A stretch of DNA of 64,000 bases from Aureimonas sp. OT7 (GCF_014844055.1 NZ_CP062167.1:1069501-1133500), one strand, 5' to 3'. Shown: positions 1 through 10,729, counted from the stretch's first letter. Notes: generated from the letters alone by a model not told the origin. Translations and numbers: made by a program.

Positions 1-2
1 TC

Positions 3-1145
3 GTCGCCGTCATCTGCCTGGTCGCCGTGGCGGCGGCGGTCTGGTTCTTCGGGCAGGAGCGCAGCGCCGCCCCCGTCTATCGGTTCGCTCCGGTCACGCG
101 CGGCGCGGTGGAAGATACCGTCGCCGCCGTCGGCGTGCTTGCGCCGATCCGCACCGTCGACGTCGGCGCGCAGATTTCGGGGCAGTTGAAAGCCGTCCAC
201 GTAGCCGTCGGCGACCGTGTCCAGGAAGGCCAGTTGCTGGCCGAGATGGACCCCGCCATCTACGAGTACACGGTGGAGGCGACAGAGGCGCAGATCGCCA
301 ACCTGGAGGCCCAGGTGGTCAATGCGCAGGCGCAACTGGTTCTGGCGGAGCAGACGCTGACCCGGCAGGAGACGCTGCGCCGCGCCAATACCTCGGCCGC
401 CAGCGACTATGACGCCGCCGTGGCCGCCGTGGCCGCCGCGAAGGGAGCGCTCGACAGCCTCAATGCCCAGTTGCGCGAGCGCGGTTCCGACCTGCGGCGT
501 GCCGAAACGAACCTCGGTTACACCAAGATCTATTCGCCGCTGACCGGAACCGTCGTTTCCCAGACCTCCGAGCAGGGGCAGACGCTGGCCGCCACGCAGA
601 CCGCGCCGGTCATCGTCACCGTTGCCGACCTGTCGACCATGACGGTCGAGGCCAAGGTGTCCGAGGCCGACATCGCCCGGCTGACGCCCGGCATGACGGG
701 CTGGTTCACCACGCTGGGCGGCGACGACAAGCGCTGGGAGGGCACGCTGCGGCTGATCGAGCCCACCCCCGAGATCGAAAACAACGTCGTCTTGTACAAG
801 GCGCTTTTCGATGTCCCCAATCCGGATGGGCGGCTGATGATCACGATGACGGCGCAGGTTTTCTTCGTCGTTGCGCAGGCGCAGGACGTGCTTACGGTGC
901 CCGCCGCCGCCGTGCGGAACGGCCGTGACGGCAGCGTCGTCCAGGTGCGGCAGGACGACGGCACGGTAGCGCGGCGCACGGTGGAAACCGGGCTGGCGAC
1001 GCGCGCCGTGGTCGAGATCCGCTCGGGCCTGAATGAGGGCGACGACGTGGTCGTTTCGTCGGACGGCGCCCCGTCGGGCGGACGCCCATCCCAATCCCAG
1101 TCCCAGTCCCAGCGGCGCGGGCCCGGCGGCCCGCCGATCTTCTGA
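3..1145 (+). CDS. macA: MacA-type periplasmic adaptor of an efflux pump, 5' end cut by window edge
   Basis: HlyD/MacA-family membrane fusion protein that would bridge an inner-membrane MacB-type transporter to an outer-membrane channel. The reading frame is open to the left edge, and the first visible residues are a hydrophobic membrane or signal segment, so the true start lies outside the window. A biotinyl-lipoyl-like half-motif ([19 protein letters not shown]) is followed by a long Ala/Gln-rich coiled-coil hairpin, the second lipoyl half ([11 protein letters not shown]) and a beta-barrel ending in a VPAAAV strand. The C-terminus is an odd low-complexity Ser-Gln repeat, then an RRGPGGPP tail. 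macB follows 14 bp downstream, so the two are co-transcribed. The substrate cannot be inferred: this family exports macrolides, lipopeptides, siderophores and others. Confidence 0.88.
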   Translation, partial: VAVICLVAVAAAVWFFGQERSAAPVYRFAPVTRGAVEDTVAAVGVLAPIRTVDVGAQISGQLKAVHVAVGDRVQEGQLLAEMDPAIYEYTVEATEAQIANLEAQVVNAQAQLVLAEQTLTRQETLRRANTSAASDYDAAVAAVAAAKGALDSLNAQLRERGSDLRRAETNLGYTKIYSPLTGTVVSQTSEQGQTLAATQTAPVIVTVADLSTMTVEAKVSEADIARLTPGMTGWFTTLGGDDKRWEGTLRLIEPTPEIENNVVLYKALFDVPNPDGRLMITMTAQVFFVVAQAQDVLTVPAAAVRNGRDGSVVQVRQDDGTVARRTVETGLATRAVVEIRSGLNEGDDVVVSSDGAPSGGRPSQSQSQSQRRGPGGPPIF

Positions 1146-1159
1146 GCGGGAGCGGCGTC

Positions 1160-3136
1160 ATGAACCTGCATACGCCTCGAATGGAAGCTCCGCGTACGGC
1201 GCGGGTGTCGCCGGCGCACCTGGAATTGTCCGATATCGTGCGCCGGTTCGACAGCGGCGGCGAGCCGGTCGAGGTGCTGAAGGGCGTATCCCTGGACATC
1301 GCGCCCGGCGAGTTCGTCGCCATCATGGGCCAGTCGGGCAGCGGCAAGTCGACCCTGATGAACATCCTCGGCTGCCTCGACAGGCCGACATCCGGGCACT
1401 ACCGCATCGGCGGCCGGGATGTCGCCACCCTGTCGCCCGATGCCCTGGCGGACCTGCGTCGCGACACGTTCGGCTTCATTTTCCAGAGCTACCATCTGAT
1501 CGCAGGGTCCAGTGCCGTCGAGAATGTCGAGCTGCCGGGGATCTATTCGGGCATGGCTGCGGAGGCCCGCGCGGCCCGCGCCGAAGGGTTGCTCGCGGCG
1601 CTCGGGCTTGCCGACCGGCTGGAACACCATCCCAATCAGCTCTCGGGCGGCCAGCAGCAACGCGTGTCCATCGCGCGGGCGCTGATGAACGGCGGGTCCA
1701 TCATCCTGGCCGACGAACCGACCGGCGCGCTCGACAGCGCCTCCGGGCGCGATGTGATGGCCCTTCTGCACCGCCTGCATGCGGCCGGCCACACGATCGT
1801 CGTCATCACCCATGACCGCAGCGTCGCCGAGGAAGCCGAGCGCCAGATCGAAATCAGCGACGGGCGCATCGTTTCCGACAGCGGGCGCGTATCCGCGCAA
1901 GCGGCGGATCGGCCGCAGGATGCAGGGGAGCGGAGCGGACGGCGGCTGTCGGGCCTCGGCGAAGCCGCCCGCATGGCCATGCGCTCGCTGTTCGCCAAGC
2001 CGCTGCGCACCTTGCTGACGCTTCTCGGCATGATGATCGGCGTGGCCGCCGTCATCGTCATGCTCGCCATCGGCAACGGATCGCGGCAGGATGTCGTGGA
2101 CCGCATCAGCGCCATGGGCTCCAACCAGTTGCTGGTGCGCCCCGGATCGCCCGGGCAGCGGACCCCGGATGGCGTCACCGCGACGCTCGTGCCGGACGAC
2201 GCGCGCGCGATCGCCGAACTGCCGAACGTCGCCCGCGTAGTGCCGGAGATACAGGGCAGCGTCACGCTGCGCGCCAATGGCGTGGACTACCAGTCGACCG
2301 CATCGGGCACGTGGCCCGACTTTCCCGAGGCGCGGAACTGGCCGTTGAGTACCGGCACGTTCGTCACGCCGCAGGATGAGAACAGCTATGCGCCGGTGGC
2401 CGTTCTCGGCCGGACCGTCGCGGAGGTCCTGTTTCCGCAGGGTCAGGACCCGGTCGGCCAGTACATCCTGGTCAACTCAAACCCGTTCCTCGTGGTCGGC
2501 ACCATGAGCGAGAAGGGCGCTTCGCCCATGGGCACCGACCAGGACGATATCGTTTTCGTACCCCTGTCCACCGGCGGCCTGCGCCTGTTCGGCCAGCGAC
2601 ACCTGCGATCCATCTCGGTCGTGGTGGAGGATACGGCGCGCATCGACGAAACGCAGGCCGCCATCCAGGACCTCCTGGACCAGCGCCATCGCGTCCGCGA
2701 TACGACCATCCGCAACATGGCCTCGCTGCTGACGGCCGTCAGCGAAACCGCTTCGACCATGACGATCCTGCTTGGCTCCGTGGCGGCCATCTCGCTGCTT
2801 GTCGGCGGCATCGGCATCATGAACATCATGCTGGTCAACGTGACGGAGCGCACGCGCGAGATCGGCATCCGCATGGCAACCGGCGCATCGCAGGGCGATA
2901 TCCTGCGGCAGTTCAATACCGAGGCCGTGGTGGTTTCGGCCATCGGCGGTGGCATCGGCTGCGTTATCGGCATCTGTGTCGCACTGGCGCTCCAGCGCTT
3001 CGGCATATCGGCGGTGATTTCGCCGGGACCGATCGTGCTGGCCTTTGCCTCGGCGTTCCTGTCGGGCCTCGTCTTCGGCTACCTGCCTGCGCGCAAGGCC
3101 GCCGCAATGGACCCCGCTGCCGCACTATCGAGCTGA
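1160..3136 (+). CDS. macB: MacB-type ABC exporter, fused ATPase and permease
   Basis: Inner-membrane half of a tripartite MacAB-type efflux pump. The N-terminal ATPase has Walker [10 protein letters not shown] (residues 57-65), signature LSGGQQQR (161-168) and Walker B IILADEP (181-187). The C-terminal half starts with a membrane helix around residues 285-305, followed by a large periplasmic domain (MacB_PCD type) and three further helices in the FtsX-like permease domain near the end. At 658 residues it has the family's usual size. The start ATG is preceded by GAGCGGGAG. The last 12 bp overlap the 3' end of the convergent fic gene. No regulator or outer-membrane TolC gene lies in the visible part of the locus. 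Confidence 0.92.
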   Translation: MNLHTPRMEAPRTARVSPAHLELSDIVRRFDSGGEPVEVLKGVSLDIAPGEFVAIMGQSGSGKSTLMNILGCLDRPTSGHYRIGGRDVATLSPDALADLRRDTFGFIFQSYHLIAGSSAVENVELPGIYSGMAAEARAARAEGLLAALGLADRLEHHPNQLSGGQQQRVSIARALMNGGSIILADEPTGALDSASGRDVMALLHRLHAAGHTIVVITHDRSVAEEAERQIEISDGRIVSDSGRVSAQAADRPQDAGERSGRRLSGLGEAARMAMRSLFAKPLRTLLTLLGMMIGVAAVIVMLAIGNGSRQDVVDRISAMGSNQLLVRPGSPGQRTPDGVTATLVPDDARAIAELPNVARVVPEIQGSVTLRANGVDYQSTASGTWPDFPEARNWPLSTGTFVTPQDENSYAPVAVLGRTVAEVLFPQGQDPVGQYILVNSNPFLVVGTMSEKGASPMGTDQDDIVFVPLSTGGLRLFGQRHLRSISVVVEDTARIDETQAAIQDLLDQRHRVRDTTIRNMASLLTAVSETASTMTILLGSVAAISLLVGGIGIMNIMLVNVTERTREIGIRMATGASQGDILRQFNTEAVVVSAIGGGIGCVIGICVALALQRFGISAVISPGPIVLAFASAFLSGLVFGYLPARKAAAMDPAAALSS

Positions 3137-4243
3137 CGGGCTATCCATCGCAAGGGTGTAGCGCGCATAGCGGCGTTCGCCGGTGCGGCGCATCGCTCCC
3201 TTGTCCACCAGATCCTGCAGGTCACGCGTGGCGGTCGAACGCGATGCCTGGGTGATGGCAATGTATTTTTCGGCGCTCATGCCGCCCTTGAAGCCGTCGG
3301 GCCCCTCCCGGAACATGCGGGCGATAGCCTTGTGCTGGCGTTCGTTGAAGAGGCCGTCAAACGACGCGTAGAAGCGTGCTCTTGCAAGAATGAAACCGAT
3401 GCGCGCAAGAGTGGCGTTCTGGGCATCGAGTATCGTCTGGCCGAAATAGACGAGCCATCCCGTTACATCCAGACCGCGCTGATAGCGCTCCAGATTATCG
3501 TAGTAGGATTTTCGGTTGCGCTCTATGGTCTGGGAAAGGGCAATCAGGCTCGGCCGTCCGATGCTTTGCGCAAGCGACTTTTCCGCGAGTGCGCGCCCGA
3601 TGCGTCCATTGCCGTCTTCGAACGGATGGATGCTCTCAAAATAGAGATGCGACAGCCCTGCCCGTGTCAGCGCCGGCATCACCGCCGAGCCGGCGGCGCC
3701 GGTGTCGTTGAACCACCTTACGAATTCAGCCATTTCCTGGGGGACGCGGGCGGACGGGGGGGCCTCGAAATGGATTTGAGGCCCCTCGAGTGCTCCCGAT
3801 ACGATCTGCATCGGCTGCACATGCGTGCGATAGCCGCCGATGATCTCGATATGGCGGGCGCCGGCAAGCATCATGCGATGCCAGCGAAACAGGGTCGCGT
3901 CGTCCAGTGCGGTCGCGAAGCAGCGGTAGACATCCGCCGTCATCTTGGCAATTCCGCGTTCCTTCAGGCCGCCGGGCTGTCCATGCGCGGCAAGGCCGAA
4001 CTGTCGGCAAAGCGAGGATTGCACGCTCGCCCGGTCGAGAACCTCTCCTTCGATCCTCGACGTCGTCAGGGCCTCGTCGATGAGGATCTCGATCCTGAGC
4101 TCTTCGCGGGTTTCGGCATCCATATGGCGGATTGTGCCGGCGACTTCGCCCGTCGAGACGAGAAATGCGCGTTCGAGAGCCAGCATGGCGTCACCATCGA
4201 AGGTGAAATGCGGCCAGTCGTCGAATGTCCAGTTCCATGCCAT
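3125..4243 (-). CDS. Fic family protein (AMPylase) with DUF4172-type N-terminus
   Basis: Fic-domain enzyme, expected to transfer AMP (or another phosphate-containing moiety) to hydroxyl side chains of a target protein. The catalytic motif [12 protein letters not shown] is complete (residues 206-217). An inhibitory-helix motif TSRIEG (61-66) matches [S/T]xxxE[G/N] and lies N-terminal to the Fic core, which makes this a self-inhibited class II Fic protein. The first ~80 residues ([13 protein letters not shown]) resemble the DUF4172 module. The C-terminal ~90 residues look like a winged helix ([17 protein letters not shown]), suggesting DNA binding and perhaps autoregulation. No Shine-Dalgarno is seen: a palindrome touches the ATG. 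No antitoxin gene is adjacent. The target is unknown. Confidence 0.9.
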   Translation of the reverse strand: MAWNWTFDDWPHFTFDGDAMLALERAFLVSTGEVAGTIRHMDAETREELRIEILIDEALTTSRIEGEVLDRASVQSSLCRQFGLAAHGQPGGLKERGIAKMTADVYRCFATALDDATLFRWHRMMLAGARHIEIIGGYRTHVQPMQIVSGALEGPQIHFEAPPSARVPQEMAEFVRWFNDTGAAGSAVMPALTRAGLSHLYFESIHPFEDGNGRIGRALAEKSLAQSIGRPSLIALSQTIERNRKSYYDNLERYQRGLDVTGWLVYFGQTILDAQNATLARIGFILARARFYASFDGLFNERQHKAIARMFREGPDGFKGGMSAEKYIAITQASRSTATRDLQDLVDKGAMRRTGERRYARYTLAMDSPSAR

Positions 4244-4315
4244 GGGCTATAGAATCCGTTTCTATAGCCCAGAAATAGCGCTATTCATGAGCAATAGAAA
4301 GCGGTTCTATAGCCC
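4244..4315 (-). promoter_or_regulatory. Palindrome cluster in the fic promoter (candidate operators)
   Basis: The gap between fic and the upstream glycosyltransferase gene holds three palindromes. The first has arms GGGCTATAG (4244-4252) and CTATAGCCC (4262-4270) and abuts the fic start codon. The second is the perfect 12-mer AATAGCGCTATT (4274-4285). The third is a near copy of the first, with ATAGAA (from 4294) and TTCTATAGCCC (ending 4315); it overlaps the stop codon of the upstream gene. Copies one and three share the pattern ATAGAA-N5-TTCTATAG. This arrangement suggests operators for a dimeric repressor, possibly the winged helix of Fic itself. Confidence 0.5.
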
Positions 4316-5356
4316 GCGGGCATCCCAGAGCCGATCGTAGACCGCACGGATTTCCGCAGCTTCGCGCTCCAGCGGGAAGTTGCGCCGGGCCGTTTCCAGC
4401 GATTGCACGGCGCCATCGCGGCGCCTGTCGCCATCATCCATCCAGCGCGCCGCCGCCGCGGTCATCGCCTGGAGATCGCCCGCCGGGACGATCTCGCCCG
4501 TGCCGGGCCCGACCACATCGGAAAACACCCCGGCATCGGCGGCAACCACCGGCACGCCGCTGGCCATGGCTTCCAGCGGCGTCAAGCCGAAGCCTTCCCA
4601 GCGCTGCGGCGCCACGAACAGGTCGAGCGCGCGATAATAGGGGGCGACGTCGGAAAACTCGCCGAGAAACAGGATGCGCTCGGAAAGCCCGGCATCGGCC
4701 ACCTTGCGCTTCAGCTCCGCTTCGAAGCCGGCATGCTCGGCCGTCGCCCGCCCGCACAGGATGGCCTGCCAGCCGGGACGCTCGGGCAACAGCGCGATCA
4801 TGGAATCGACGAAGAGGTCGCTGCCCTTCTGATGGCGGATGCGGCCGAAGCAACCGACCGTCTTCAGGTCGGCAAGGCCGAGCGACCTTCGGGCGCTGCC
4901 CGTGTCTTCGGCCGGATGGAACCGGTCGAGGTCGATGCCATGGGTTACGACGCTGTGCGGGACCGAAAGGTAGGCGCCGCTGCGGCGGCTGGTTGCTATC
5001 ACCGCGTCCATGCGTGCGATCAGCCAACGCGTATAGGCGGTATGTCGCCGCTGCGACGCGGATGTGAAGACGAGCCTCAGCGGCATACGCAGCACGTCGC
5101 GCATGAGGATGCCGGGCAGCATCTCGACATTGCGGCGCGCGTGCCAGATGCGGAAGGGGCGGGTGCGCGGCCGCTTCCAGAGCCCGGCCAACTGCCAGCC
5201 ATGCAGCTTGGGCAGGGTCTTCGGCAGGCCCGGGCCGAAGGCCACGACGGGCAGGGATCTGGCCTGCAGCGGCACCAGCTGGATGATGGTGGAGGTGACG
5301 CCCGACAGCCGCCGCTTGAAATTGGGAGCGATGACCAGAATGTCGGACGTCCGCAT
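4307..5356 (-). CDS. lpsB: Glycosyltransferase family 4, LPS core mannosyltransferase (LpsB/LpcC-like)
   Basis: GT-B fold glycosyltransferase acting at the cytoplasmic face of the inner membrane. The N-terminus (IAPNFKRRLSGVTSTIIQL and FRIWHARRNVEML) closely resembles rhizobial LpsB/LpcC, which adds a mannose to the Kdo region of the LPS core. The GT4 donor-binding signature EGFGLTPLEAMASGVPVV lies in the C-terminal third. The protein has 349 residues, normal for the family. It starts 3 bp after the greA stop, so it is co-transcribed with greA, a pairing also seen in Sinorhizobium. The symbol rests on remembered similarity, so the exact sugar and acceptor are inference. Confidence 0.8.
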   Translation of the reverse strand: MRTSDILVIAPNFKRRLSGVTSTIIQLVPLQARSLPVVAFGPGLPKTLPKLHGWQLAGLWKRPRTRPFRIWHARRNVEMLPGILMRDVLRMPLRLVFTSASQRRHTAYTRWLIARMDAVIATSRRSGAYLSVPHSVVTHGIDLDRFHPAEDTGSARRSLGLADLKTVGCFGRIRHQKGSDLFVDSMIALLPERPGWQAILCGRATAEHAGFEAELKRKVADAGLSERILFLGEFSDVAPYYRALDLFVAPQRWEGFGLTPLEAMASGVPVVAADAGVFSDVVGPGTGEIVPAGDLQAMTAAAARWMDDGDRRRDGAVQSLETARRNFPLEREAAEIRAVYDRLWDARGL

Positions 5357-5359
5357 GGA

Positions 5360-5833
5360 TCAGGCCCAGCGAATCTGCAGCACCTCGTAAGAGCGCGCGC
5401 CGCCGGGAGCGGCCACTTCCACCGTGTCGCCCTCGGACTTGCCGATGAGCGCGCGTGCGATGGGCGAGGAGATTGAAATACGGCCGTTCTTCACGTCGGC
5501 TTCCTGCTCGCCGACGATCTGGTAGACCTTCTCTTCCTCGGTATCCTCGTCCACCAGCTTGACCGTCGCCCCGAACTTGACCCGGTCGCCCGAAAGCTTC
5601 GTCACGTCGATCACTTCGGCACGGGCGGTCAGATCTTCCAACTCGGCGATCCGGCCCTCGTTGAGGCTCTGCGCCTCCTTGGCGGAGTGATATTCCGCGT
5701 TTTCGGAAAGATCGCCATGCGCCCGCGCTTCCGCGATCGCGGCGATGATGCGGGGGCGCTCTTCCTGCTGCCGGCGGCGGAGCTCTTCTCTGAGAGCCTC
5801 GAAGCCACCCGTGGTCATCGGAACCTTTTCCAT
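5360..5833 (-). CDS. greA: Transcription elongation factor GreA
   Basis: GreA binds the RNA polymerase secondary channel and stimulates cleavage of backtracked transcripts. The start at 5833 ([18 protein letters not shown]) is chosen over a longer frame because it matches the family N-terminus and has AAGGA upstream. The N-terminal coiled coil carries the conserved acidic tip [14 protein letters not shown] (roughly residues 40-53). The C-terminal domain contains the [17 protein letters not shown] segment. The length of 157 residues is standard. It is transcribed ahead of the LpsB-like gene. Its promoter must lie in the short interval that also holds the carB terminator. Confidence 0.96.
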   Translation of the reverse strand: MEKVPMTTGGFEALREELRRRQQEERPRIIAAIAEARAHGDLSENAEYHSAKEAQSLNEGRIAELEDLTARAEVIDVTKLSGDRVKFGATVKLVDEDTEEEKVYQIVGEQEADVKNGRISISSPIARALIGKSEGDTVEVAAPGGARSYEVLQIRWA

Positions 5834-5890
5834 GCCGTCATTCCTTGCCCGCGGCGGGAGACGCATCCGCCCCGCAATTCCGCGACCTGA

Positions 5891-5924
5891 ATTTAAAAGA
5901 AAGACTGGCGCCCGAGGGCGCCAG
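5891..5924 (-). terminator. Rho-independent terminator after carB
   Basis: On the minus strand an 8-bp perfect stem (CTGGCGCC/GGCGCCAG, 5905-5924, loop of 4) is followed by the T-rich stretch TCTTTCTTTTAAAT. It lies about 55 bp past the carB stop codon and about 60 bp before the greA start codon. Confidence 0.8.
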
Positions 5925-5977
5925 CCTCAACAGAATCACTTCTGACGTACCAATCAAACACCCCGGAGGGGGGAAGT

Positions 5978-8900
5978 TCAAGCAGAGTGAAAGTATGACT
6001 GGAGCGGGCGGACTTCAAGGCTGCCGGCCTTCAGCGCGGCGATCGCTTCCGCGGCGGCCACCATGCCGGCAAGCGTGGTGTAGTAGGGCACCTTGTGCAT
6101 CAGCGCCGCACGCCGCAGCGACCGCGAGTCGGACAGCGCCTTGGCGCCCTCGGTCGTGTTCATGACCAGCTGTACCTGCCGGTTGCGGATGGCGTCCTCG
6201 ATATGCGGGCGACCCTCCAGCACCTTGTTGACGCGTTCCGCCTTGACGCCGTTTTCTTCCAGGAAGAGCTGCGTGCCCTTGGTGGCCGAAATGGTGAAGC
6301 CAAGCTCCACAAGACGGCGCACCGGGGCCAGGACCGCTTCCTTGTCGCCGTCGCGCACGGACACGAACACCGTGCCGTCACGCGGAAGGTCCACGCCGGC
6401 ACCCAGCTGCGCCTTGGCGAAGGCCAGCGCATAGTCTACGTCGAGGCCCATGACCTCGCCGGTCGAGCGCATCTCCGGTCCCAGAAGCGTATCCACGCCC
6501 GGGAAGCGCGCGAAGGGGAACACAGCTTCCTTGACGGCGATGTGCTTGAGGTTCTTGACGTCCGGCCGGCCGCCATAGGCCGCGAAGGCGGCGTCCAGCG
6601 TCTCGCCGGCCATGATGCGGGCAGCGATCTTGGCAACCGGCGCGCCGATCGTCTTGGCGACGAAGGGCACGGTGCGCGACGCGCGTGGGTTGACCTCGAG
6701 CACGTAGATGTCGTCGCCCTTGATGGCGAACTGCACGTTCATCAGGCCACCGACATCGAGCGCGAGGGCCATCTCCTGGGTCTGCCGCTCGAGCTCGTCG
6801 GTCACGGATTTGGACAGGGAGTGGACGGGCAGCGAGCAGGCCGAGTCGCCGGAATGGATGCCGGCTTCCTCGATATGCTCCATGATGCCGACGACGAAGG
6901 TGTCCTTGCCGTCGCACAGGCAATCCACATCCACCTCGATGGCATCGGACAGGTAGGAATCGATCAGCACGGGGGACTTGCCCGAAACCACGACCGCTTC
7001 CTTCATGTAGCGCTCGAATTGCGCGTCGCCGCGCACGATCTCCATCGCGCGGCCGCCCAGCACGTAGGACGGGCGGATGACGACCGGATAGCCGATCCGG
7101 TCCACGATGGTGCGCGCTTCCTCGACCGAGCGGGCGATGCCGTTGTTGGGCTGGCGCAGGTCCAGCTTGTGCAGCAGCTTCTGGAAGCGGTCGCGATCCT
7201 CGGCAAGGTCGATCGCGTCGGGCGACGTCCCCAGGATCGGGATGCCGGCGGCCTCCAGCGCATTGGCGAGCTTGAGCGGCGTCTGGCCGCCGAACTGCAC
7301 GATGACGCCCACCAGTTCGCCGCGCGCCTGCTCGGCGTGGAGGATCTCAAGAACGTCCTCGGCCGTGAGCGGCTCGAAATACAGCCGGTCGGACGTGTCA
7401 TAGTCGGTCGATACGGTCTCCGGGTTGCAGTTGATCATGATCGACTCGAAGCCGGCGTCCTTCAGCGCGAAAGCCGCGTGGCAGCAGCAATAATCGAACT
7501 CGATTCCCTGGCCGATGCGGTTGGGTCCGCCGCCGAGGATCACGACCTTGCGCTTGTCCGATACCTCGGCTTCCGAGCGGGGCCGGCCGGCAAAGGGCGT
7601 TTCGTAGCTCGAATACATGTAGGGCGTGGGCGAGGCGAACTCCGCGGCGCAGGTGTCGATGCGCTTGAACACGGGTCGCACGTCGAGCCGAGAGCGCAAG
7701 GCAGCCACGTCCGCTTCCTCGGCGCCGGCGAGCTTCGCCAGCCGCGCGTCGGAAAAGCCCATGGACTTCAGCATCCGCAGATTGTCGGCATCCTGCGGCA
7801 GTCCATGCTGGCGCACGCGGTCTTCCATGGCGACGATCTCCTGCAGCCGGTCCAGGAACCAGGGATCGATCTTGCAGGCCTGATGGATCTGCGCCTTCGG
7901 CATGCCGATGCGCAACGCCTGCGCCACCATGCGCAGCCGGTCCGGCGTCGGCCGGCCGAGCGCCTCGAGCACGGCGTTGGTGTCGTCGCCTTCGCCAAGG
8001 CCGGGGATATCGATCTCGTCGAGCCCGTCCAGGCCCGTTTCAAGGCCACGCAACGCCTTCTGCAGGGATTCGGAGAAGGTCCGGCCGATGGCCATGACCT
8101 CGCCGACCGACTTCATGGCCGTCGTCAGCGTGGGCTCGGCGCCGGGGAATTTCTCGAATGCGAAACGCGGGATCTTGGTGACGACATAGTCGATGCTCGG
8201 CTCGAAGCTGGCCGGCGTCGCGCCGCCGGTGATGTCGTTCTTCAACTCGTCCAGCGTATAGCCCACGGCCAGCTTTGCCGCGACCTTGGCGATGGGGAAG
8301 CCGGTGGCCTTGGATGCCAGCGCGGAGGAGCGCGACACGCGCGGGTTCATCTCGATGACGACCAGCCGGCCATCGGCCGGGTTGACGGCGAACTGGACGT
8401 TGGAGCCGCCGGTCTCCACGCCGATCTCGCGCAGCACCGCGATGGAGGCGTTGCGCATGACCTGGTATTCCTTGTCGGTCAGCGTCAGCGCCGGCGCGAC
8501 GGTGATCGAATCGCCGGTATGCACGCCCATCGGGTCGATATTCTCGATGGAGCAGACGATGATGCAGTTGTCGGCGCGGTCGCGCACGACTTCCATCTCG
8601 TATTCCTTCCAGCCGAGGACCGATTCCTCGATGAGCACCTCGGTCGTGGGCGAGGCGTCGAGGCCCCCCTCCACGATCTCGAAGAACTCGGACCGGTTGT
8701 AGGCGATGCCGCCGCCGGTGCCGCCCATGGTGAAGGATGGGCGGATGATGGCCGGCAGGCCGACATGCTCGAGCCCTTCGGCAGCGGCGCCCATGGCGCG
8801 GGCCATGTAACGCTGCTTGCGGTCGGTCTCGGCCAGGTTCCACTGCTGCTCCAGGTCGGCAAGCGCCTTGTCGCGCGCCGGGCCGGCCGCAATATCGCGG

Positions 8901-9409
8901 ATGATGTCGCCGCGCTTCTCCTCGTGGGCGAGGCGGTCGGCGTGCTTAGCCTCGGTCGCGTTGGCCAGGAAGGACCTTGGCGTGGCGAGGCCGATGCGGG
9001 CCATCGCCTCGCGGAAGAGGGCGCGATCCTCGGCCATGTCGATGGCGGCGGCGTCCGCGCCGATCATCTCGACACCGTATTTTTCAAGGACGCCCATCCG
9101 CTTCAGGGACAGGGCGGTGTTGAGCGCCGTCTGGCCGCCCATCGTCGGAAGGATGGCGTCCGGCCGCTCCCTGGCGATGATGCGCGCGACCACTTCGGGC
9201 GTGATCGGCTCGATATAGGTTGCGTCGGCGAGATCGGGATCGGTCATGATCGTCGCCGGGTTCGAGTTGACGAGAACGATCCGGTAGCCTTCCTCGCGGA
9301 GGGCCTTGCAGGCCTGCGTGCCGGAATAGTCGAATTCGCATGCCTGCCCGATGATGATGGGACCCGCGCCGACGATGAGGATGGTTTTGATATCGTTGCG
9401 TTTGGGCAT
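5978..9409 (-). CDS. carB: Carbamoyl phosphate synthase large subunit
   Basis: Makes carbamoyl phosphate from bicarbonate, ATP and ammonia channelled from CarA, feeding arginine and pyrimidine synthesis. The start [18 protein letters not shown] is preferred over a 12-codon upstream extension because it is the family consensus N-terminus. Two homologous ATP-grasp halves are visible: the first with [15 protein letters not shown], the second with [15 protein letters not shown] after [21 protein letters not shown]-terminal MGS-like allosteric domain contains [18 protein letters not shown]. At 1143 residues it is longer than enteric CarB (about 1073). The extra ~70 residues fall before [10 protein letters not shown], an insertion common in this order. 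carA lies 138 bp upstream on the same strand. Confidence 0.97.
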   Translation of the reverse strand: MPKRNDIKTILIVGAGPIIIGQACEFDYSGTQACKALREEGYRIVLVNSNPATIMTDPDLADATYIEPITPEVVARIIARERPDAILPTMGGQTALNTALSLKRMGVLEKYGVEMIGADAAAIDMAEDRALFREAMARIGLATPRSFLANATEAKHADRLAHEEKRGDIIRDIAAGPARDKALADLEQQWNLAETDRKQRYMARAMGAAAEGLEHVGLPAIIRPSFTMGGTGGGIAYNRSEFFEIVEGGLDASPTTEVLIEESVLGWKEYEMEVVRDRADNCIIVCSIENIDPMGVHTGDSITVAPALTLTDKEYQVMRNASIAVLREIGVETGGSNVQFAVNPADGRLVVIEMNPRVSRSSALASKATGFPIAKVAAKLAVGYTLDELKNDITGGATPASFEPSIDYVVTKIPRFAFEKFPGAEPTLTTAMKSVGEVMAIGRTFSESLQKALRGLETGLDGLDEIDIPGLGEGDDTNAVLEALGRPTPDRLRMVAQALRIGMPKAQIHQACKIDPWFLDRLQEIVAMEDRVRQHGLPQDADNLRMLKSMGFSDARLAKLAGAEEADVAALRSRLDVRPVFKRIDTCAAEFASPTPYMYSSYETPFAGRPRSEAEVSDKRKVVILGGGPNRIGQGIEFDYCCCHAAFALKDAGFESIMINCNPETVSTDYDTSDRLYFEPLTAEDVLEILHAEQARGELVGVIVQFGGQTPLKLANALEAAGIPILGTSPDAIDLAEDRDRFQKLLHKLDLRQPNNGIARSVEEARTIVDRIGYPVVIRPSYVLGGRAMEIVRGDAQFERYMKEAVVVSGKSPVLIDSYLSDAIEVDVDCLCDGKDTFVVGIMEHIEEAGIHSGDSACSLPVHSLSKSVTDELERQTQEMALALDVGGLMNVQFAIKGDDIYVLEVNPRASRTVPFVAKTIGAPVAKIAARIMAGETLDAAFAAYGGRPDVKNLKHIAVKEAVFPFARFPGVDTLLGPEMRSTGEVMGLDVDYALAFAKAQLGAGVDLPRDGTVFVSVRDGDKEAVLAPVRRLVELGFTISATKGTQLFLEENGVKAERVNKVLEGRPHIEDAIRNRQVQLVMNTTEGAKALSDSRSLRRAALMHKVPYYTTLAGMVAAAEAIAALKAGSLEVRPLQSYFHSA

Positions 9410-9524
9410 CTGCGATCCGTCTCGTTTGTTCGTGCGCGAAGACACCCGTGCCGCACGCGGCCGGGGTTCTGGAAATCTCTAAGGTCTGGCTAAGCCCGCC
9501 TTATAGGTGAGACAGCCGGTGGAA

Positions 9525-9547
9525 GGAAGGGGCAATCACCCCTTTCC
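9525..9547 (-). terminator. Weak hairpin directly after carA
   Basis: AAGGGG (9527-9532) pairs with CCCCTT (9539-9544) just past the carA stop codon. There is no clear T-tract, so this may only be an attenuating or mRNA-stabilising hairpin in the carA-carB spacer. The rest of the 138-bp spacer shows no feature I can name. Confidence 0.25.
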
Positions 9548-10729
9548 TCAGGCAGCCTTGCGGCGGTGCTCGTCGATCAGGTGGAAGAAGCGCTGGAACA
9601 GGTAGTGCGAGTCCTGCGGGCCGGGCGAGGCTTCCGGGTGATGCTGTACCGAAAAGACCGGCTGGTCCTTGAGGCGGATGCCGCAATTGCTGCCGTCGAA
9701 CAGCGAGACATGCGTTTCCTCGACATTGCCGGGCAGCGAGCCGCGATCCACCGCGAAGCCGTGGTTCATGGACACGATCTCGACCTTGCCCGTGGTGAAG
9801 TCCTTGACCGGGTGGTTGGCGCCATGATGGCCCTGGTGCATCTTCTCGGTCCGGGCGCCCAGCGCCAGCGCGAGGAGCTGGTGACCGAGGCAGATCCCGA
9901 ACATCGGAATGCCCGTATCGGCCAGCGCGCGGATGGTAGGCGCCGCATATTGCGCGGTGGCGGCCGGGTCGCCCGGGCCGTTGGACAGGAAGATGCCGTC
10001 CGGCTTGTGGGCCAGCACCTCCTCGGCCGTTGCGGATGGCGGCAGGATGACGACCTGTGCGCCATGTCCCGACATCAGCCGCAGAATGTTGCGCTTGGCG
10101 CCGTAGTCGATGGCGACGACGGTATAGGCGGCTTCCGGATTGGCCGCATAACCCGAGTTCCACGCCCACGGACCTTCGGTCCAGACTTCCGCGCGGTCGG
10201 ATGCGGCATCGAGGGCAAGGTCCAGCCCGACGAGGCCCGACCAGTCGGCCGCCTGCCGCTGCAGCGCCGGAATATCGAAGACGCCGTCCGGATGGTGGGC
10301 GATGACGCCGTTGGGCATGCCCTTGTCGCGAATCAGCGCGGTGAGGGCGCGTGTATCGACGCCCGACATGGCGACGACGCCGCGTGCCTTGAGCCAGCTG
10401 TCGAGGCTTTCGGCGGAGCGGTAGTTGGACGGGTCGGACACGGTGGCACGGAAGATGGCCCCGACCGCGCCGACGGCGTTCTCGGGCGCGAGATCCTCGA
10501 GATCCTCGAGGTTTGCGCCGACATTGCCGATATGCGGAAAGGTGAAGGTTACGATCTGCCGGGCATAGGACGGATCGGTCAGGATTTCCTGGTAGCCGGT
10601 CAGCGCCGTGTTGAAGCAGACTTCTCCCAACGCCGCGCCGGTGGCGCCGATGCCGTCTCCCTCGATCACCGTTCCATCGGCAAGGACGAGAAGCGCAGTC
10701 GGTTTCCTGCGTGTCCAGCCTTCGCTCAT
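9548..10729 (-). CDS. carA: Carbamoyl phosphate synthase small subunit (glutaminase)
   Basis: Hydrolyses glutamine and passes ammonia to CarB. The start MSEGWTRRKPTALLVLADG is chosen because AAGGAAG precedes it and the N-terminus then fits the family; the open frame extends 55 codons further upstream without conservation. The N-terminal domain contains FNTALTGYQEILTDPSY. The class I glutamine amidotransferase domain has the nucleophile in MFGICLGHQ (Cys280) and the His364/Glu366 pair in HHPEASPGP. The length of 393 residues is usual. It is divergent from the yqeY-like gene and lies upstream of carB. Confidence 0.97.
   Translation of the reverse strand: MSEGWTRRKPTALLVLADGTVIEGDGIGATGAALGEVCFNTALTGYQEILTDPSYARQIVTFTFPHIGNVGANLEDLEDLAPENAVGAVGAIFRATVSDPSNYRSAESLDSWLKARGVVAMSGVDTRALTALIRDKGMPNGVIAHHPDGVFDIPALQRQAADWSGLVGLDLALDAASDRAEVWTEGPWAWNSGYAANPEAAYTVVAIDYGAKRNILRLMSGHGAQVVILPPSATAEEVLAHKPDGIFLSNGPGDPAATAQYAAPTIRALADTGIPMFGICLGHQLLALALGARTEKMHQGHHGANHPVKDFTTGKVEIVSMNHGFAVDRGSLPGNVEETHVSLFDGSNCGIRLKDQPVFSVQHHPEASPGPQDSHYLFQRFFHLIDEHRRKAA

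Noticed and set aside
6095..9493. 1132-codon open frame antisense to carB
   Set aside because: It mirrors the carB codons, has no ribosome site or recognisable domain, and such shadows are expected at this GC content.
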